Source: Bacillota bacterium
GTDB taxonomy: Bacteria; Bacillota; Clostridia; Clostridiales; Clostridiaceae
NCBI GenBank assembly: GCA_021781655.1
Contig: JAJXWJ010000014.1
Coordinates: 1 to 55,848, forward strand
Direction: 5' to 3'
DNA length: 55,848 nucleotides
Of the stretch, positions 46,143 through 54,507 are shown in pieces. Each line of letters opens with the position of its first letter. Position 1 is the first letter of the stretch. Below the pieces are notes generated by a model. That model made no database searches and was not told where the DNA came from. It saw only the letters and a program-made list of their open reading frames with translations. The position numbers and the translations under genes were made by a program.

Positions 46143-47663
46143 TTAAAATCCTAAAAGTTTTGCTCCGAAAAATGAGATTAAACCAAGTACAATTACATAT
46201 ACTAAACAAAACTTAACTGTGGCATTAAGTATTTTTCCTTCCTTCCCCGAAATACCTGTAGCTGCTGCTGCAACAGCAATACTTTGAGGGGATATCATTT
46301 TTCCTGCTGTTGCGCCACAAGTATTGCTTGCTGCTAACCAATATGGACTCATAGAAAGTTTATCTGCCGCTGCCACTTGTAAGCCGCCAAATAATATATT
46401 TGCTGATGTATCACTGCCAGTAACAAAAGTTCCAAGTGCGCCGATTAACGGTGCAATAAGTGGATAATATGGTCCAGTAATTGTAACCAGGACATTTGCT
46501 ATAGACTTTATCATGCCACAATAGCTCATTACATTTGCTAAGGCAATAATTGCAATAATCGTTACTGCCGTTTTACTCATTTGCTTTATTGTCTCGATTA
46601 AAACTTTTAGTATTTCATTAAATTTAGCTCCTTGAATTAGCCCCCCTATAAATGTTGCAATAATTATTAACGTACCAGGAGTGGCTAACCATGTAAAAGT
46701 ATCTGGCTTAGCACCTGGCCCTATGTATATTTGTATGGTAGTTTGAATTTGGGACATAGGTTTACTAATTATAGGAAACAATGAACTTGTAAATATTATG
46801 AAAAAGAAAACTAGTATGAATGGAAGCCACGCTAAGATTACTTCTTTAACTGTAATATGTTTGTCACTCTTAACTGCGGTTTCTTTGTAAAATATTTTTG
46901 CAATAACTATAGTTAGGCCTAAACTAACAATTGATCCAATGATGGCTGGTAGCTCAGCGCCAAGATATTTTGCTGCCAAAACTTGTGGTAGTGCAAAGCC
47001 TAAACCTGATATTAAAGTTATAGGAATTACCCCTTTTACTGCTTTTACGCTTTTACCTGTAATCATTATAAGAATGAATGGAACAACGATAATCAATATA
47101 GCTAGCTGCAAGGAAACTGCATAGGATAGTGGCAACACCTTTATATTTGCTACCTTTGCAAGAGTTGTTATAGGAAGTCCAATTGCACCAAAGGCGGTTG
47201 GAGTAGTATTAGCCATTAAACAAAGAATAGCTGCAAAAACAGGGTCAAAACCTAAACCAGACATTATACTAGCTGGTATTGCTACAGATGTACCAAACCC
47301 AGCAACCGCCTCAAGAAAGCCACCAAAGGCCCACGCTAATATTAGAACCAAAATTCTTTTATCCGTGGTTACAGTAGATAACATATTTTTTATTTTTTCC
47401 ATGTTCTTAGTATAGACAGACAGGTTATAGGTAAAAACAGCTCCAATAATAACAATAATAATAGGCCATATTGCTGTTGCGGCCCCTTCTATTGTAGCTG
47501 TTGCTGCAGAAATAATAGGCATGTTAAAACACACTAAAGCCAATAGTAAAGCTAAAATTAATGCTACTACACACGCCTTGTGCCCTGGCATTTTCATTAC
47601 ACCTAATGAAATTATAAGCCAAATAATTGGAATCATTGAGAAAAAGAAATGCGTTAAATCCAT
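46143..47663 (-). CDS. lctP: L-lactate permease (LctP/LldP family)
   Basis: A 506-residue integral membrane lactate:H+ symporter with about 13 hydrophobic helices. Family signatures include AGFGTSVAIPASIMSGLGF, LMANTTPTAFGAIGLP, GALGTFVTGSDTSANILFGGLQ and ASNTCGATAGKMISPQSIAVA. It is the first gene of the lactate operon. The ribosome binding site is weak (GGGATG). It is preceded by an operator overlapping a TATAAT box, so uptake and oxidation of lactate should be induced together. Confidence 0.93.
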   Translation of the reverse strand: MDLTHFFFSMIPIIWLIISLGVMKMPGHKACVVALILALLLALVCFNMPIISAATATIEGAATAIWPIIIVIIGAVFTYNLSVYTKNMEKIKNMLSTVTTDKRILVLILAWAFGGFLEAVAGFGTSVAIPASIMSGLGFDPVFAAILCLMANTTPTAFGAIGLPITTLAKVANIKVLPLSYAVSLQLAILIIVVPFILIMITGKSVKAVKGVIPITLISGLGFALPQVLAAKYLGAELPAIIGSIVSLGLTIVIAKIFYKETAVKSDKHITVKEVILAWLPFILVFFFIIFTSSLFPIISKPMSQIQTTIQIYIGPGAKPDTFTWLATPGTLIIIATFIGGLIQGAKFNEILKVLIETIKQMSKTAVTIIAIIALANVMSYCGMIKSIANVLVTITGPYYPLIAPLIGALGTFVTGSDTSANILFGGLQVAAADKLSMSPYWLAASNTCGATAGKMISPQSIAVAAAATGISGKEGKILNATVKFCLVYVIVLGLISFFGAKLLGF

Positions 47664-47702
47664 AAATTTTCATCCCTATCTTATAATATTATCCCACGTG
47701 GT

Positions 47703-47721
47703 AATATGGTACGACCAATTA
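47703..47721. promoter_or_regulatory. LctA/FadR-type operator O2 overlapping the lctP promoter
   Basis: TGGT-ACG-ACCA (core 47707-47717) is an imperfect copy of the AATTGGT-N3-ACCAATT palindrome. On the minus strand it directly follows a TATAAT box, where a bound repressor would block transcription. Confidence 0.6.
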
Positions 47722-47863
47722 TAAGATAATGATATCACATCGTTTACATGATTTCTATATTGTTTTATAAATTAATACTTTTTTAACATAATTTAATATA
47801 GAAGTTAGGTGATGTATGAGCTTGTGACGATACTGCTTGAATTTGACACATTTCATAACTCAA

Positions 47864-47880
47864 AATTGGTATGACCAATT
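47864..47880. promoter_or_regulatory. LctA/FadR-type operator O1
   Basis: AATTGGTATGACCAATT is a perfect 7-bp inverted repeat around ATG. It matches the TTGGT-N3-ACCAA pattern known for GntR/FadR-family regulators such as PdhR and LldR. It lies about 155 bp upstream of O2, allowing looping. The remaining 300-bp gap between lctP and lctA holds only these sites and the lctA terminator. Confidence 0.65.
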
Positions 47881-47923
47881 TCTAAATTTATATTATCACA
47901 CCTTATTATGAATTGCAATATAA

Positions 47924-47965
47924 AAAAATAAGAATGCAGTATTTTTTTACTACATTCTTATTTTT
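47924..47965 (-). terminator. Terminator of lctA
   Basis: A stem of about 16 bp with one mismatch (47924-47941 with 47948-47965) lies just after the regulator stop, with T-rich sequence following on the minus strand. Confidence 0.65.
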
Positions 47966-47969
47966 ATAT

Positions 47970-48662
47970 TTAAAAATTATAATTTTCTTCTATAAGTCTA
48001 AAATGTTCCTTCATAGCTTCATAAGCTTTTAGTTCATTTCTTTCCTTTAATGCATCATATACATATTGGTGCTGCTTCATTAATTTAGCTCTATTAGACT
48101 CTTTGGACAATATATTTAATCTTGAGTCCTTTATAAAGTTATCCATAAGCTGAGAAGTTACTTCAAGAAAATTTATGATAAGTAGATTTCTAGATGCTTT
48201 TGCTATAGTATAATGAAAGCTTTTGTCCAGACTTAAGTTTTTGTTTTCATCTATGCAGTTACGCATCTCATCAACTATGCTACTTAAAAATTGCAGCTCT
48301 TCTTCATTAATTTTTTTAGAGGCTAATGCAGCAGTTTCTAATTCTAATACTTTTCTTATTTCTAAAATTTCATGTGGACTGCTTTCTTGAAGTATAAACA
48401 TCATAGATAAGGGTTCAAATAAACTATTTTCAAAGTTTTCTCTTATGTAGTTTCCTGCTCCTTGCCTGCTTTCTAAAATTCCTATTACTTCAAGCGCTCT
48501 TATTGCTTCTCTAACTGAAGCTCTGCTTACATTTAACTTTTCAGACAAGTCTCTTTCCGTTGGCAGCTTATCTCCTTTTTTTAAAGTTCCTTCTATTATC
48601 ATCTTTTTTATCTGTTCCACAACTTGATCATATACTTTTGAATTTTTTACTGGTGTAAACAT
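47970..48662 (-). CDS. lctA: GntR/FadR-family lactate regulator (LctA/LldR type)
   Basis: A 230-residue transcription factor. The N-terminal winged helix (about 8-70) has LPTERDLSEKLNVSRASVREAIRALEVIGILESRQGAGNYI; the C-terminal FCD ligand domain is all-helical with acidic and histidine residues (for example H148/H204-type positions) that bind metal and acid. It probably represses lctP-lctBCD until lactate binds. I start at the ATG at 48662, with TAGGTGAT upstream. The gene lies immediately upstream of the operon it likely controls, as lctA does in Acetobacterium. Confidence 0.88.
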   Translation of the reverse strand: MFTPVKNSKVYDQVVEQIKKMIIEGTLKKGDKLPTERDLSEKLNVSRASVREAIRALEVIGILESRQGAGNYIRENFENSLFEPLSMMFILQESSPHEILEIRKVLELETAALASKKINEEELQFLSSIVDEMRNCIDENKNLSLDKSFHYTIAKASRNLLIINFLEVTSQLMDNFIKDSRLNILSKESNRAKLMKQHQYVYDALKERNELKAYEAMKEHFRLIEENYNF

Positions 48663-48701
48663 ATTTATCACCTACAATTAATTTAGTAATTACCTTTATT
48701 T

Positions 48702-48730
48702 ATTATATTGTGAACAGATTGTTCTTTCAA
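48702..48730 (-). promoter_or_regulatory. Promoter of lctA with an operator-like palindrome in the spacer
   Basis: On the minus strand TTGAAA and TATAAT are exactly 17 bp apart, about 40 bp upstream of the lctA start. The spacer contains the palindrome GAACA-GAT-TGTTC (48712-48724), unlike the TTGGT-type sites near lctP. Confidence 0.6.
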
Positions 48731-48737
48731 GTAAAAC

Positions 48738-49643
48738 TTATTTCCTTACAAATTTATTCACATAGTTAAAATAAGCTCCAATAAGATTTGAATCATTAAA
48801 GTATTTGCAAGGAACAACTTTGGGCTTTTCCATTAAAAAATTTCCAAGTTTATCAGCATACTTGTCAATATTTTTTTGAATACATTCAATTAAAATGCTT
48901 TGCTGACTAATTCCTCCCCCTATTGCAATCTTTTCAGGGTCGAATATATATTGCAAATTAAATAACTGTGCAGCCATGTTGCTGCAATACTTATTAAATA
49001 TTTCTTTTGAAACTTCATCACCGCTATTTACATATTCAAAAACCTTATATCCATCAACAGCCTCTATTGGAAGGTTTTTAGCCTCTGCTACTGCCACACA
49101 TAATGCTGGAACGCCATTTTGTCCTCCCCAAAACTGATTAAAATCTGAGTTAAATTCCTTTCCATCGCTAAATATCATGCTAAATTCTCCTGCCATAAAG
49201 TGTTTTCCCTTATGCAGCTTTTTATCCTTTATTATTCCCCCTCCTATTCCTGTTCCTAAAATAACAACGATTCCATCGTCTATATCCTTAAGATTACCTA
49301 CCTTTGCTTCAGCCAGTGCTGCACATTTTCCATCGTTTTCTATAGAAATTGGTACATCACATCTTTTCTTGAGTATATCTATAATATTTATATTATAATT
49401 GTATTGTAGTGAACCACCCGAATATAAATAACCAGTATCACTATTCATTCTCCCAGGAAGACTCATAGCTATTCCTGATATCCTACTTTTATATTTTTCA
49501 AAAAGCTCACCAATTACGTCTACAAAACTTTCAATAGTATCCATAGGTGTTGAAATTTTCCCTTTTTCACCCATTTCAACGTTTTCATTTATAAGGGCAT
49601 ACTTTATAAAAGTGCCGCCAACATCTAAAACTAAAACTTCCAC
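48738..49643 (-). CDS. ROK-family sugar kinase
   Basis: A 301-residue cytosolic kinase of the ROK family, probably phosphorylating glucose or an amino sugar. It has the phosphate-1 motif VLDVGGTFIKYAL at the start, IENDGKCAALAE with the catalytic aspartate, LGTGIGGGII, and the C-terminal IAIGGGISQQ. The zinc motif C-x-C-G-x2-G-C-x-E of classical ROK glucokinases is not seen. I start at GTG (49643), with AGGAG eight bases upstream; a reading 32 codons longer has no family character and overlaps the upstream promoter region. Divergent from an AraC regulator gene. Confidence 0.87.
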   Translation of the reverse strand: MEVLVLDVGGTFIKYALINENVEMGEKGKISTPMDTIESFVDVIGELFEKYKSRISGIAMSLPGRMNSDTGYLYSGGSLQYNYNINIIDILKKRCDVPISIENDGKCAALAEAKVGNLKDIDDGIVVILGTGIGGGIIKDKKLHKGKHFMAGEFSMIFSDGKEFNSDFNQFWGGQNGVPALCVAVAEAKNLPIEAVDGYKVFEYVNSGDEVSKEIFNKYCSNMAAQLFNLQYIFDPEKIAIGGGISQQSILIECIQKNIDKYADKLGNFLMEKPKVVPCKYFNDSNLIGAYFNYVNKFVRK

Positions 49644-49783
49644 TAAAAACACTCCTCGCATATTTAATATGTTTTTTATAGTAGCACTTTTTATCGAAGC
49701 AATTTTGTATATTTTCTTTATTTTTATTACAAAATCCACTATAATTATTTTAAAAATATGCTTTATGTTAAAAGGGAGAGTTT

Positions 49784-51013
49784 ATGTTTTTTCAAAGTGA
49801 TACAAATTTAAATGAAGAAATAGCTTATATGTCAAAAATATTTTTCAATCTTTTCAAAATCCCTATATACTTTTTAAATAGTGGTAATAAACTAATATTT
49901 TCTTTTGAAAATGAACATAGTAACAACCCAGTAGCTAACAATAATGAATATTTTGTAGAACTTTTTAAAAATAGCAACTCAAAGCTACCTATAATTAAAT
50001 CAACAATATATTTAGAAAATTATATATCGGTAAACTTAATTAAAGATGATATTTTTTTGGGGAAATTTATTTTAGGTCCAACAATTTTTTATAAAGCAAC
50101 AGAAGAAACTATAAACAAATTGCTTTTAGCTAACAAAATCCAAATGCATTATAAAATTGATTTAATTAAATTTTACTCTTCACTTAAAGTTATAGACTTT
50201 ACCAATTTAGTAAATATAGGAGGCTTATTATACTATTGCATATATAACAGTATGCTAGAACCTTTGGAAATAATAGAAAATAACAGTTCTATTATTACTT
50301 TAGAAAAACAAATTAGTACACAAAACAATAAAGTTCTTTCCAGTAACCGTGAAAATACAATTTTTCATCATTCTATAACTTACGAAAAAAATATTTTTGA
50401 AAGTATACGACAAGGCGATAAAAAAGGCTTGCTTTACTATATTAATTCAGACCCACAAGGTGAATTTGGAGTTCTTTCGTCAAATCCTTTAAGAAATAAA
50501 AAAAATCTTGCAATATGTATAATTACTTTAGCTACAAGAGCAGCTATAGACGGTGGCTTAGAGCCAGAACTTGCATATTCCTTAAGCGATTCATATATAC
50601 AAACTTTAGACATAACCGATAATATTAACGATGTGGAATATTTAAAAGTAAAATCACTTTGTGACTTTGCTGAAAAGGTTAATAAAATAAAAGAATTTAA
50701 ATTTCCTAAAGCTATTTATTTATGTCAAAACTATATTTCAAAGCATTTATATGAAAATATTACCCTTTCTGAAGTAGCTGAAGCTTTAGGGCTTAGCAAA
50801 AAATATTTATCTAGTTTATTTAGTAAAACATTAAATATTACATTAACCCAATATATACAAATGCAAAAAATTGAAGAAGCTAAATTTTTATTAGCTTCAA
50901 CTAATTATTCTATACTTACCATTTGCGAACTTTTAAAGTTTCACGATCAAAGTCATTTTACAAAAGTTTTCAAAAAATTTGCAGGCATAACTCCCAAAAA
51001 ATTTATTGGCTAG
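49784..51013 (+). CDS. AraC-family transcriptional regulator
   Basis: A 409-residue regulator. The C-terminal about 100 residues form two helix-turn-helix motifs: YISKHLYENITLSEVAEALGLSKKYLSSLF and TNYSILTICELLKFHDQSHFTKVFKKFAGITPKKF. The first about 300 residues are a sensory domain I do not recognise specifically; overall layout is YesN-like. AAAGGGAGAG precedes the ATG. It is divergent from the ROK kinase gene across a 140-bp gap, so it may control that gene, possibly in response to a sugar. No transmembrane segment is evident. Confidence 0.87.
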   Translation: MFFQSDTNLNEEIAYMSKIFFNLFKIPIYFLNSGNKLIFSFENEHSNNPVANNNEYFVELFKNSNSKLPIIKSTIYLENYISVNLIKDDIFLGKFILGPTIFYKATEETINKLLLANKIQMHYKIDLIKFYSSLKVIDFTNLVNIGGLLYYCIYNSMLEPLEIIENNSSIITLEKQISTQNNKVLSSNRENTIFHHSITYEKNIFESIRQGDKKGLLYYINSDPQGEFGVLSSNPLRNKKNLAICIITLATRAAIDGGLEPELAYSLSDSYIQTLDITDNINDVEYLKVKSLCDFAEKVNKIKEFKFPKAIYLCQNYISKHLYENITLSEVAEALGLSKKYLSSLFSKTLNITLTQYIQMQKIEEAKFLLASTNYSILTICELLKFHDQSHFTKVFKKFAGITPKKFIG

Positions 51014-51018
51014 TGCTC

Positions 51019-51870
51019 TTAATTTAGAGGTTCTGCATGGATAAGAACATGGGATTTGGGAAATAGCAATTTTATTTCATTTTCAATATTATCACATATA
51101 ATATGAGCCTTAAGAAGAGTTGTATCCCCCTCCAATTGTAGGTGGATATCAATTTCTTTCGTTTCTCCGCAAGCTCTTGTTCTAAGCTTATGATAAGCTT
51201 TAATTTCATTGTGCTTTGATATAGTATTAATAATTTTTTCTATATCTTCACTACTAAGACTAGAGTCTACAAGGTCTTTCATTGATTTATTTATTAAACC
51301 TATAGATGTTTTTATTATTAGCAATGCCATTATTATAGCTGTTATTCTATCAAAAATTACCATACCTGTTATTTTTACAAGCACAAGACCTAAAAATACT
51401 CCAAAGGATGTAACAGTATCTGTTAATAAATGCATCCCATCCGCTTCTAAAGCTAAAGATTTAGTCTTTTTAGAAATCCTTAAAAGATTCAAAGAAATAA
51501 CAAGGTTAATTACGGCAGAAATAATCATTACCACCAACCCTAAGTCCAGATTCTCTACCTTTGAACTAAAAATCAATTTCATAATAGACTCATATATTAT
51601 AATTATTCCTGCTATTAAAATTAATATAGCTTCAACAAAGCCCGAAATATTTTCATATTTTCCATGACCAAAGGGATGCCCATTATCAATAGGCTTAGCA
51701 GCAATTCTAATAAAAACAAATGCTATTACGCTAGCAACTAAATCTATTAAAGAATGAATTGCTTCAGAAATAACACTTATAGAGTTCATAGCTAAGCCTG
51801 CTATAAGTTTAAAGATTATTAAAATAGTATTTGAAAATACCGATAATAAAGCTGCTGTTTGTTTGTTCAT
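51019..51870 (-). CDS. Cation diffusion facilitator (CDF) metal exporter
   Basis: A 283-residue membrane transporter exporting divalent metals (Zn, Fe, Mn or similar) in exchange for protons. It has six hydrophobic helices. Site-A ligands are H39-x3-D43 (HSLID) on helix 2 and H147-x3-D151 (HLLTD) on helix 5; PFGHGKYENISGFVEA is a family signature. The cytoplasmic C-terminal domain (about 205-283) ends in HVLIHAEP. H39 and H147 instead of aspartates suggests Zn/Cd rather than strictly Mn, but this is tentative. GAGGT precedes the ATG. It converges on the AraC gene with a gap of only 5 bp. Confidence 0.9.
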   Translation of the reverse strand: MNKQTAALLSVFSNTILIIFKLIAGLAMNSISVISEAIHSLIDLVASVIAFVFIRIAAKPIDNGHPFGHGKYENISGFVEAILILIAGIIIIYESIMKLIFSSKVENLDLGLVVMIISAVINLVISLNLLRISKKTKSLALEADGMHLLTDTVTSFGVFLGLVLVKITGMVIFDRITAIIMALLIIKTSIGLINKSMKDLVDSSLSSEDIEKIINTISKHNEIKAYHKLRTRACGETKEIDIHLQLEGDTTLLKAHIICDNIENEIKLLFPKSHVLIHAEPLN

Positions 51871-51894
51871 TTTGTTACCTCACTGGAAATATTA

Positions 51895-51949
51895 TTTTCA
51901 ATTGATAATATCTTTTTATTATTATACATTATAATATGCTTATTTACAA
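51895..51949 (-). promoter_or_regulatory. CDF gene promoter and downstream operator
   Basis: On the minus strand TTGTAA and TATAAT (51921-51926) are exactly 17 bp apart. Between the -10 and the start lies TTATCAATTGAAAA (51895-51908), a near copy of the palindrome at 51990-52005. Confidence 0.55.
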
Positions 51950-51989
51950 TAGTTTGATTACTTTTTAAATTATTTTTGCATTGAAATGT

Positions 51990-52005
51990 ATTATCAATTG
52001 ATAAT
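51990..52005. promoter_or_regulatory. Upstream operator of the CDF gene
   Basis: ATTATCAATTGATAAT is a perfect 16-bp palindrome about 40 bp upstream of the -35 box of the CDF promoter. A second copy with one core mismatch lies downstream of the -10. The pair suggests a dimeric repressor of MarR or ArsR type; which one is unknown. Confidence 0.5.
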
Positions 52006-52051
52006 TAACTTTATTTGAAGTGACGAAGCAAATAGTAAATATTATCATATG

Positions 52052-52109
52052 AAAAAAGCTCCCATTATGATAAGCTTTATTTTTATAACTTATTTCATAA
52101 TGAGAGCCT
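52052..52109 (-). terminator. Terminator of the small membrane protein gene
   Basis: On the minus strand an 18-bp stem with few mismatches (about 52089-52109 with 52058-52075) is followed by six T residues, just after the gene's stop. Confidence 0.7.
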
Positions 52110-52117
52110 ACAGCAAT

Positions 52118-52543
52118 TTATGCTTCTATATTTTCTAATTTGGAACCTATCCCAAATACATCCTTCTTTTTGAAAATCAATATTCCCATAATTACTGGCA
52201 ACACTAAGTTTAAAAGTATTAGTATGGAAAATCCACTTATAACGATTGAATATACAATATTTACAACTGCTACAAGGAAATATCCGTACACACCAACAGC
52301 CATTTTCATTAGAATCATTATTATGGATACCATAAGCACTATTCCAAATGCAATACTTATAATATAAGAAGTTTGAGAAGGTGGCTTAGCAGCTACTCCA
52401 TTTGCTGACATCATTTTATTAACTGTATTATAATTAGCTAAAATCATAACTGCACCTATTGTTCCTATTGCACTTAATATTAGTTGAATTAATGAAATGG
52501 CTATTATTCCTCCGCCTAATCCTTTATTCTCTTTTTCATTCAT
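52118..52543 (-). CDS. Small four-helix membrane protein, function unknown
   Basis: A 141-residue protein. It has a short polar N-terminus (MNEKENKGLGG), then about four hydrophobic helices (about 12-36, 58-82, 84-105, 108-127) and a short cytoplasmic tail beginning KKKDVFGIG. I recognise no family. AAGGGGG lies about ten bases upstream of the ATG, and a good promoter lies farther upstream, so it is a real, separately transcribed gene. Nothing in the neighbours (CDF exporter, protease) fixes its role. Confidence 0.75.
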   Translation of the reverse strand: MNEKENKGLGGGIIAISLIQLILSAIGTIGAVMILANYNTVNKMMSANGVAAKPPSQTSYIISIAFGIVLMVSIIMILMKMAVGVYGYFLVAVVNIVYSIVISGFSILILLNLVLPVIMGILIFKKKDVFGIGSKLENIEA

Positions 52544-52669
52544 TATTTAAGTCCCCCTTAATGTATATGTATTTTTATGTTAAGGTTATTTTATAACCAG
52601 TTAACCATTTATTATTTTGTATTTTTTCACCTTCTTTGGTGAACATATATTATTCTTCATATGTTTTGT

Positions 52670-52699
52670 ATTATATCATGCAATACCAATATTTTTCAA
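52670..52699 (-). promoter_or_regulatory. Promoter of the small membrane protein gene
   Basis: On the minus strand TTGAAA and TATAAT are 18 bp apart, about 125 bp upstream of the start. The 350-bp gap to the protease otherwise holds only this promoter, a small TTCACC/GGTGAA hairpin near 52629-52646, and the hairpin at 52827-52874. Confidence 0.5.
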
Positions 52700-52826
52700 C
52701 ATGTTTCCATCGCAAATTATTCCACATTAATACATAATTCTAGATTTTTCACACTTTTCTCTAGCTATTTTTTAATTATTTTAAATATAATTAATTTCAC
52801 AATAAAACTGTTGTGACAATTATTGC

Positions 52827-52874
52827 ATGCCAAAAAATCCAACACTTCATATGGAAGCATTGGATTTTTGGCAT
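52827..52874. terminator. Hairpin after the sedolisin gene
   Basis: A long stem of 15 bp plus a one-base bulge (52827-52842 with 52860-52874) has an inner CTTC/GAAG pairing. It lies 22 bp after the protease stop. There is no clear T run after the stem, so terminator function is likely but not certain. Confidence 0.5.
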
Positions 52875-52895
52875 ACAATCTTTCAATATCCAAAT

Positions 52896-53864
52896 TTAAT
52901 TTTTGATATTTATCGTTACTTCCTTTAAGCTTGTTTGTACATTATTATTTCCCGTTTCTCTTATTACTATAGTGTGGGTACCATTGCTTAGCTTTGTTGT
53001 ATCTAAGCTATAGTGATAGCCTCCATTTGTCGTGTTGTAGCTTGGAAATACATTATATACATCATTCCTTTGATCTCCATAGGTTGCTGTTCCTACTACA
53101 TTCCCATTTACTAAAACTTCAACCTTCTGCACTCCATAATCATCTAAAAACCATCCTCTTACTGTATTTATCCCACTTATTGTACTTCCATTTGTAGGTG
53201 TATCTATACAACCTATTGCATTATTTAGAACGGTTACTCTTACAGCATTTAAGCTTGTTTGTACATTATTATTTCCCGTTTCTCTTATTACTATAGTGTG
53301 AGTACCATTGCTTAGCTTTGTTGTATCTAAGCTATAGTGATAGCCTCCATTTGTCGTGTTGTAGCTTGGTAATACATTATATACATCATTCCTCTGATCT
53401 CCATAGGTTGCTGTTCCTACTACATTCCCATCTACTAAAACTTCAACCTTCTGCACTCCATAATCATCTAAAAACCATCCTCTTAATGTATTTATCCCAC
53501 TTATTGTACTTCCATTTGTAGGTGTATCTATACAACCTATTGCATTATTTATAACGGTTACTCTTACAGCATTTAAGCTTGTTTGTACATTATTATTTCC
53601 CGTTTCTCTTATTACTATAGTGTGGGTACCATTGCTTAGCTTTGTTGTATCTAAGCCATAGTGATAGCCTCCATTTGTCGTGTTGTAGCTTGGAAATACA
53701 TTATATACATCATTCCTTTGATCTCCATAGGTTGCTGTTCCTACTACATTCCCATCTACTAAAACTTCAACCTTCTGCACCCCATAACTATCTAAAAACC
53801 ATCCTCTTACTGTATTTATCCCACTTATTGTGCTTCCATTTGTAGGTGTATCTATACAGCCTAT
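52896..53864 (-). repeat. Three tandem 324-bp repeats encoding Ig-like modules
   Basis: Units at 53864-53541, 53540-53217 and 53216-52896 each encode about 108 residues beginning IGCIDTPTNGSTISGIN, then RGWFLDxYGVQKVEVLV and ending HTIVIRETGNNNVQTSL. The DNA is nearly identical between units; the last unit changes only in its final codons. Similar G-I-D-x-P modules occur in secreted clostridial proteins and look like Ig-like wall- or carbohydrate-binding domains. Confidence 0.85.
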
Positions 53865-54507
53865 TGGAGCTAAAATTTTAGTCCACTTAGCATAAAGTGT
53901 AATATTAGAATTTTCCATAGTAAAGCTACTATTAGCTAAATAAGTTGTCCCAGTCCCATCCTCTTTAGTATTCCATCCTGAAAAAACATAACCTGTTCTT
54001 ACTAAATTTCCTATATTACCATAAATTGAAACCTTATTTCCTGAAAGATATTCATTTGAATCAATAGGTACATTTCCTCCAGTATTACCATTTCCGTTGT
54101 ATGAAACATAGTAAGTTTGTGTATTTAAATTATCTATTGTAGTAATTAACTTCCAAGTATCTACTGAGCCAAGTCCAGTTACCATATCATAACCAAGCAA
54201 ACAAGAGTAATTGCCATTAGAACCACTCGTAATATCATTAAATACATTTTGATTTGACAACGAATATAAAATAGGATTAGCAAGACCTATAGGCTGCAGA
54301 CCATTATTTTTTCTAGCTTCATCGACTAATGAAAATATAGCTGCCCATTCTGGCGTTGAAGCACTTGTTCCTCCGAAATCATTCCATGAACCATTATAAT
54401 AAATTTGATAACCAGTATATGGATCTGCATCAAGAGAAACATCTGGAATCATTCTATTATTACTCAGATTTGTTACAGAACTTTGCCAATTAGGCTCAGA
54501 AAAAAAA
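52896..54507 (-). pseudogene. C-terminal part of a frameshifted sedolisin (S53) protease
   Basis: This part continues the S53 catalytic domain after the frameshift: SEPNWQ, then PDVSLDADPYTGYQIYY, the catalytic serine in DFGGTSASTPEWAA, and the calcium-site region FNDITSGSNG...GYDMVTGLGSVD. A Listeria/Bacteroides-type repeat follows (YYVSYNGNGNTGG, RTGYVFSGWNTKEDGTG, ITLYAKW), then three about 108-residue Ig-like repeats. An apparent ATG reading starts at 54533, but its first nine residues are out-of-frame noise. Without the upstream part it has no signal peptide and lacks the Glu/Asp of the triad, so it cannot act alone. Confidence 0.85.

Noticed and set aside
46117-46209. A 31-residue N-terminal extension of EtfB overlapping the permease gene
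   Set aside because: EtfB family proteins start at MDILVCIKQVPG, and a strong GGAGGT precedes that ATG (46116).
52994-53845. Three evenly spaced 67-codon plus-strand open frames (52994, 53318, 53642)
   Set aside because: They are antisense shadows of the 324-bp protease repeats, with low-complexity His/Leu/Ser-rich products and no ribosome binding sites.
52896-53864. Tandem repeats considered as a CRISPR array
   Set aside because: Units are 324 bp, lie in frame and encode protein modules; there are no short repeats with unique spacers.
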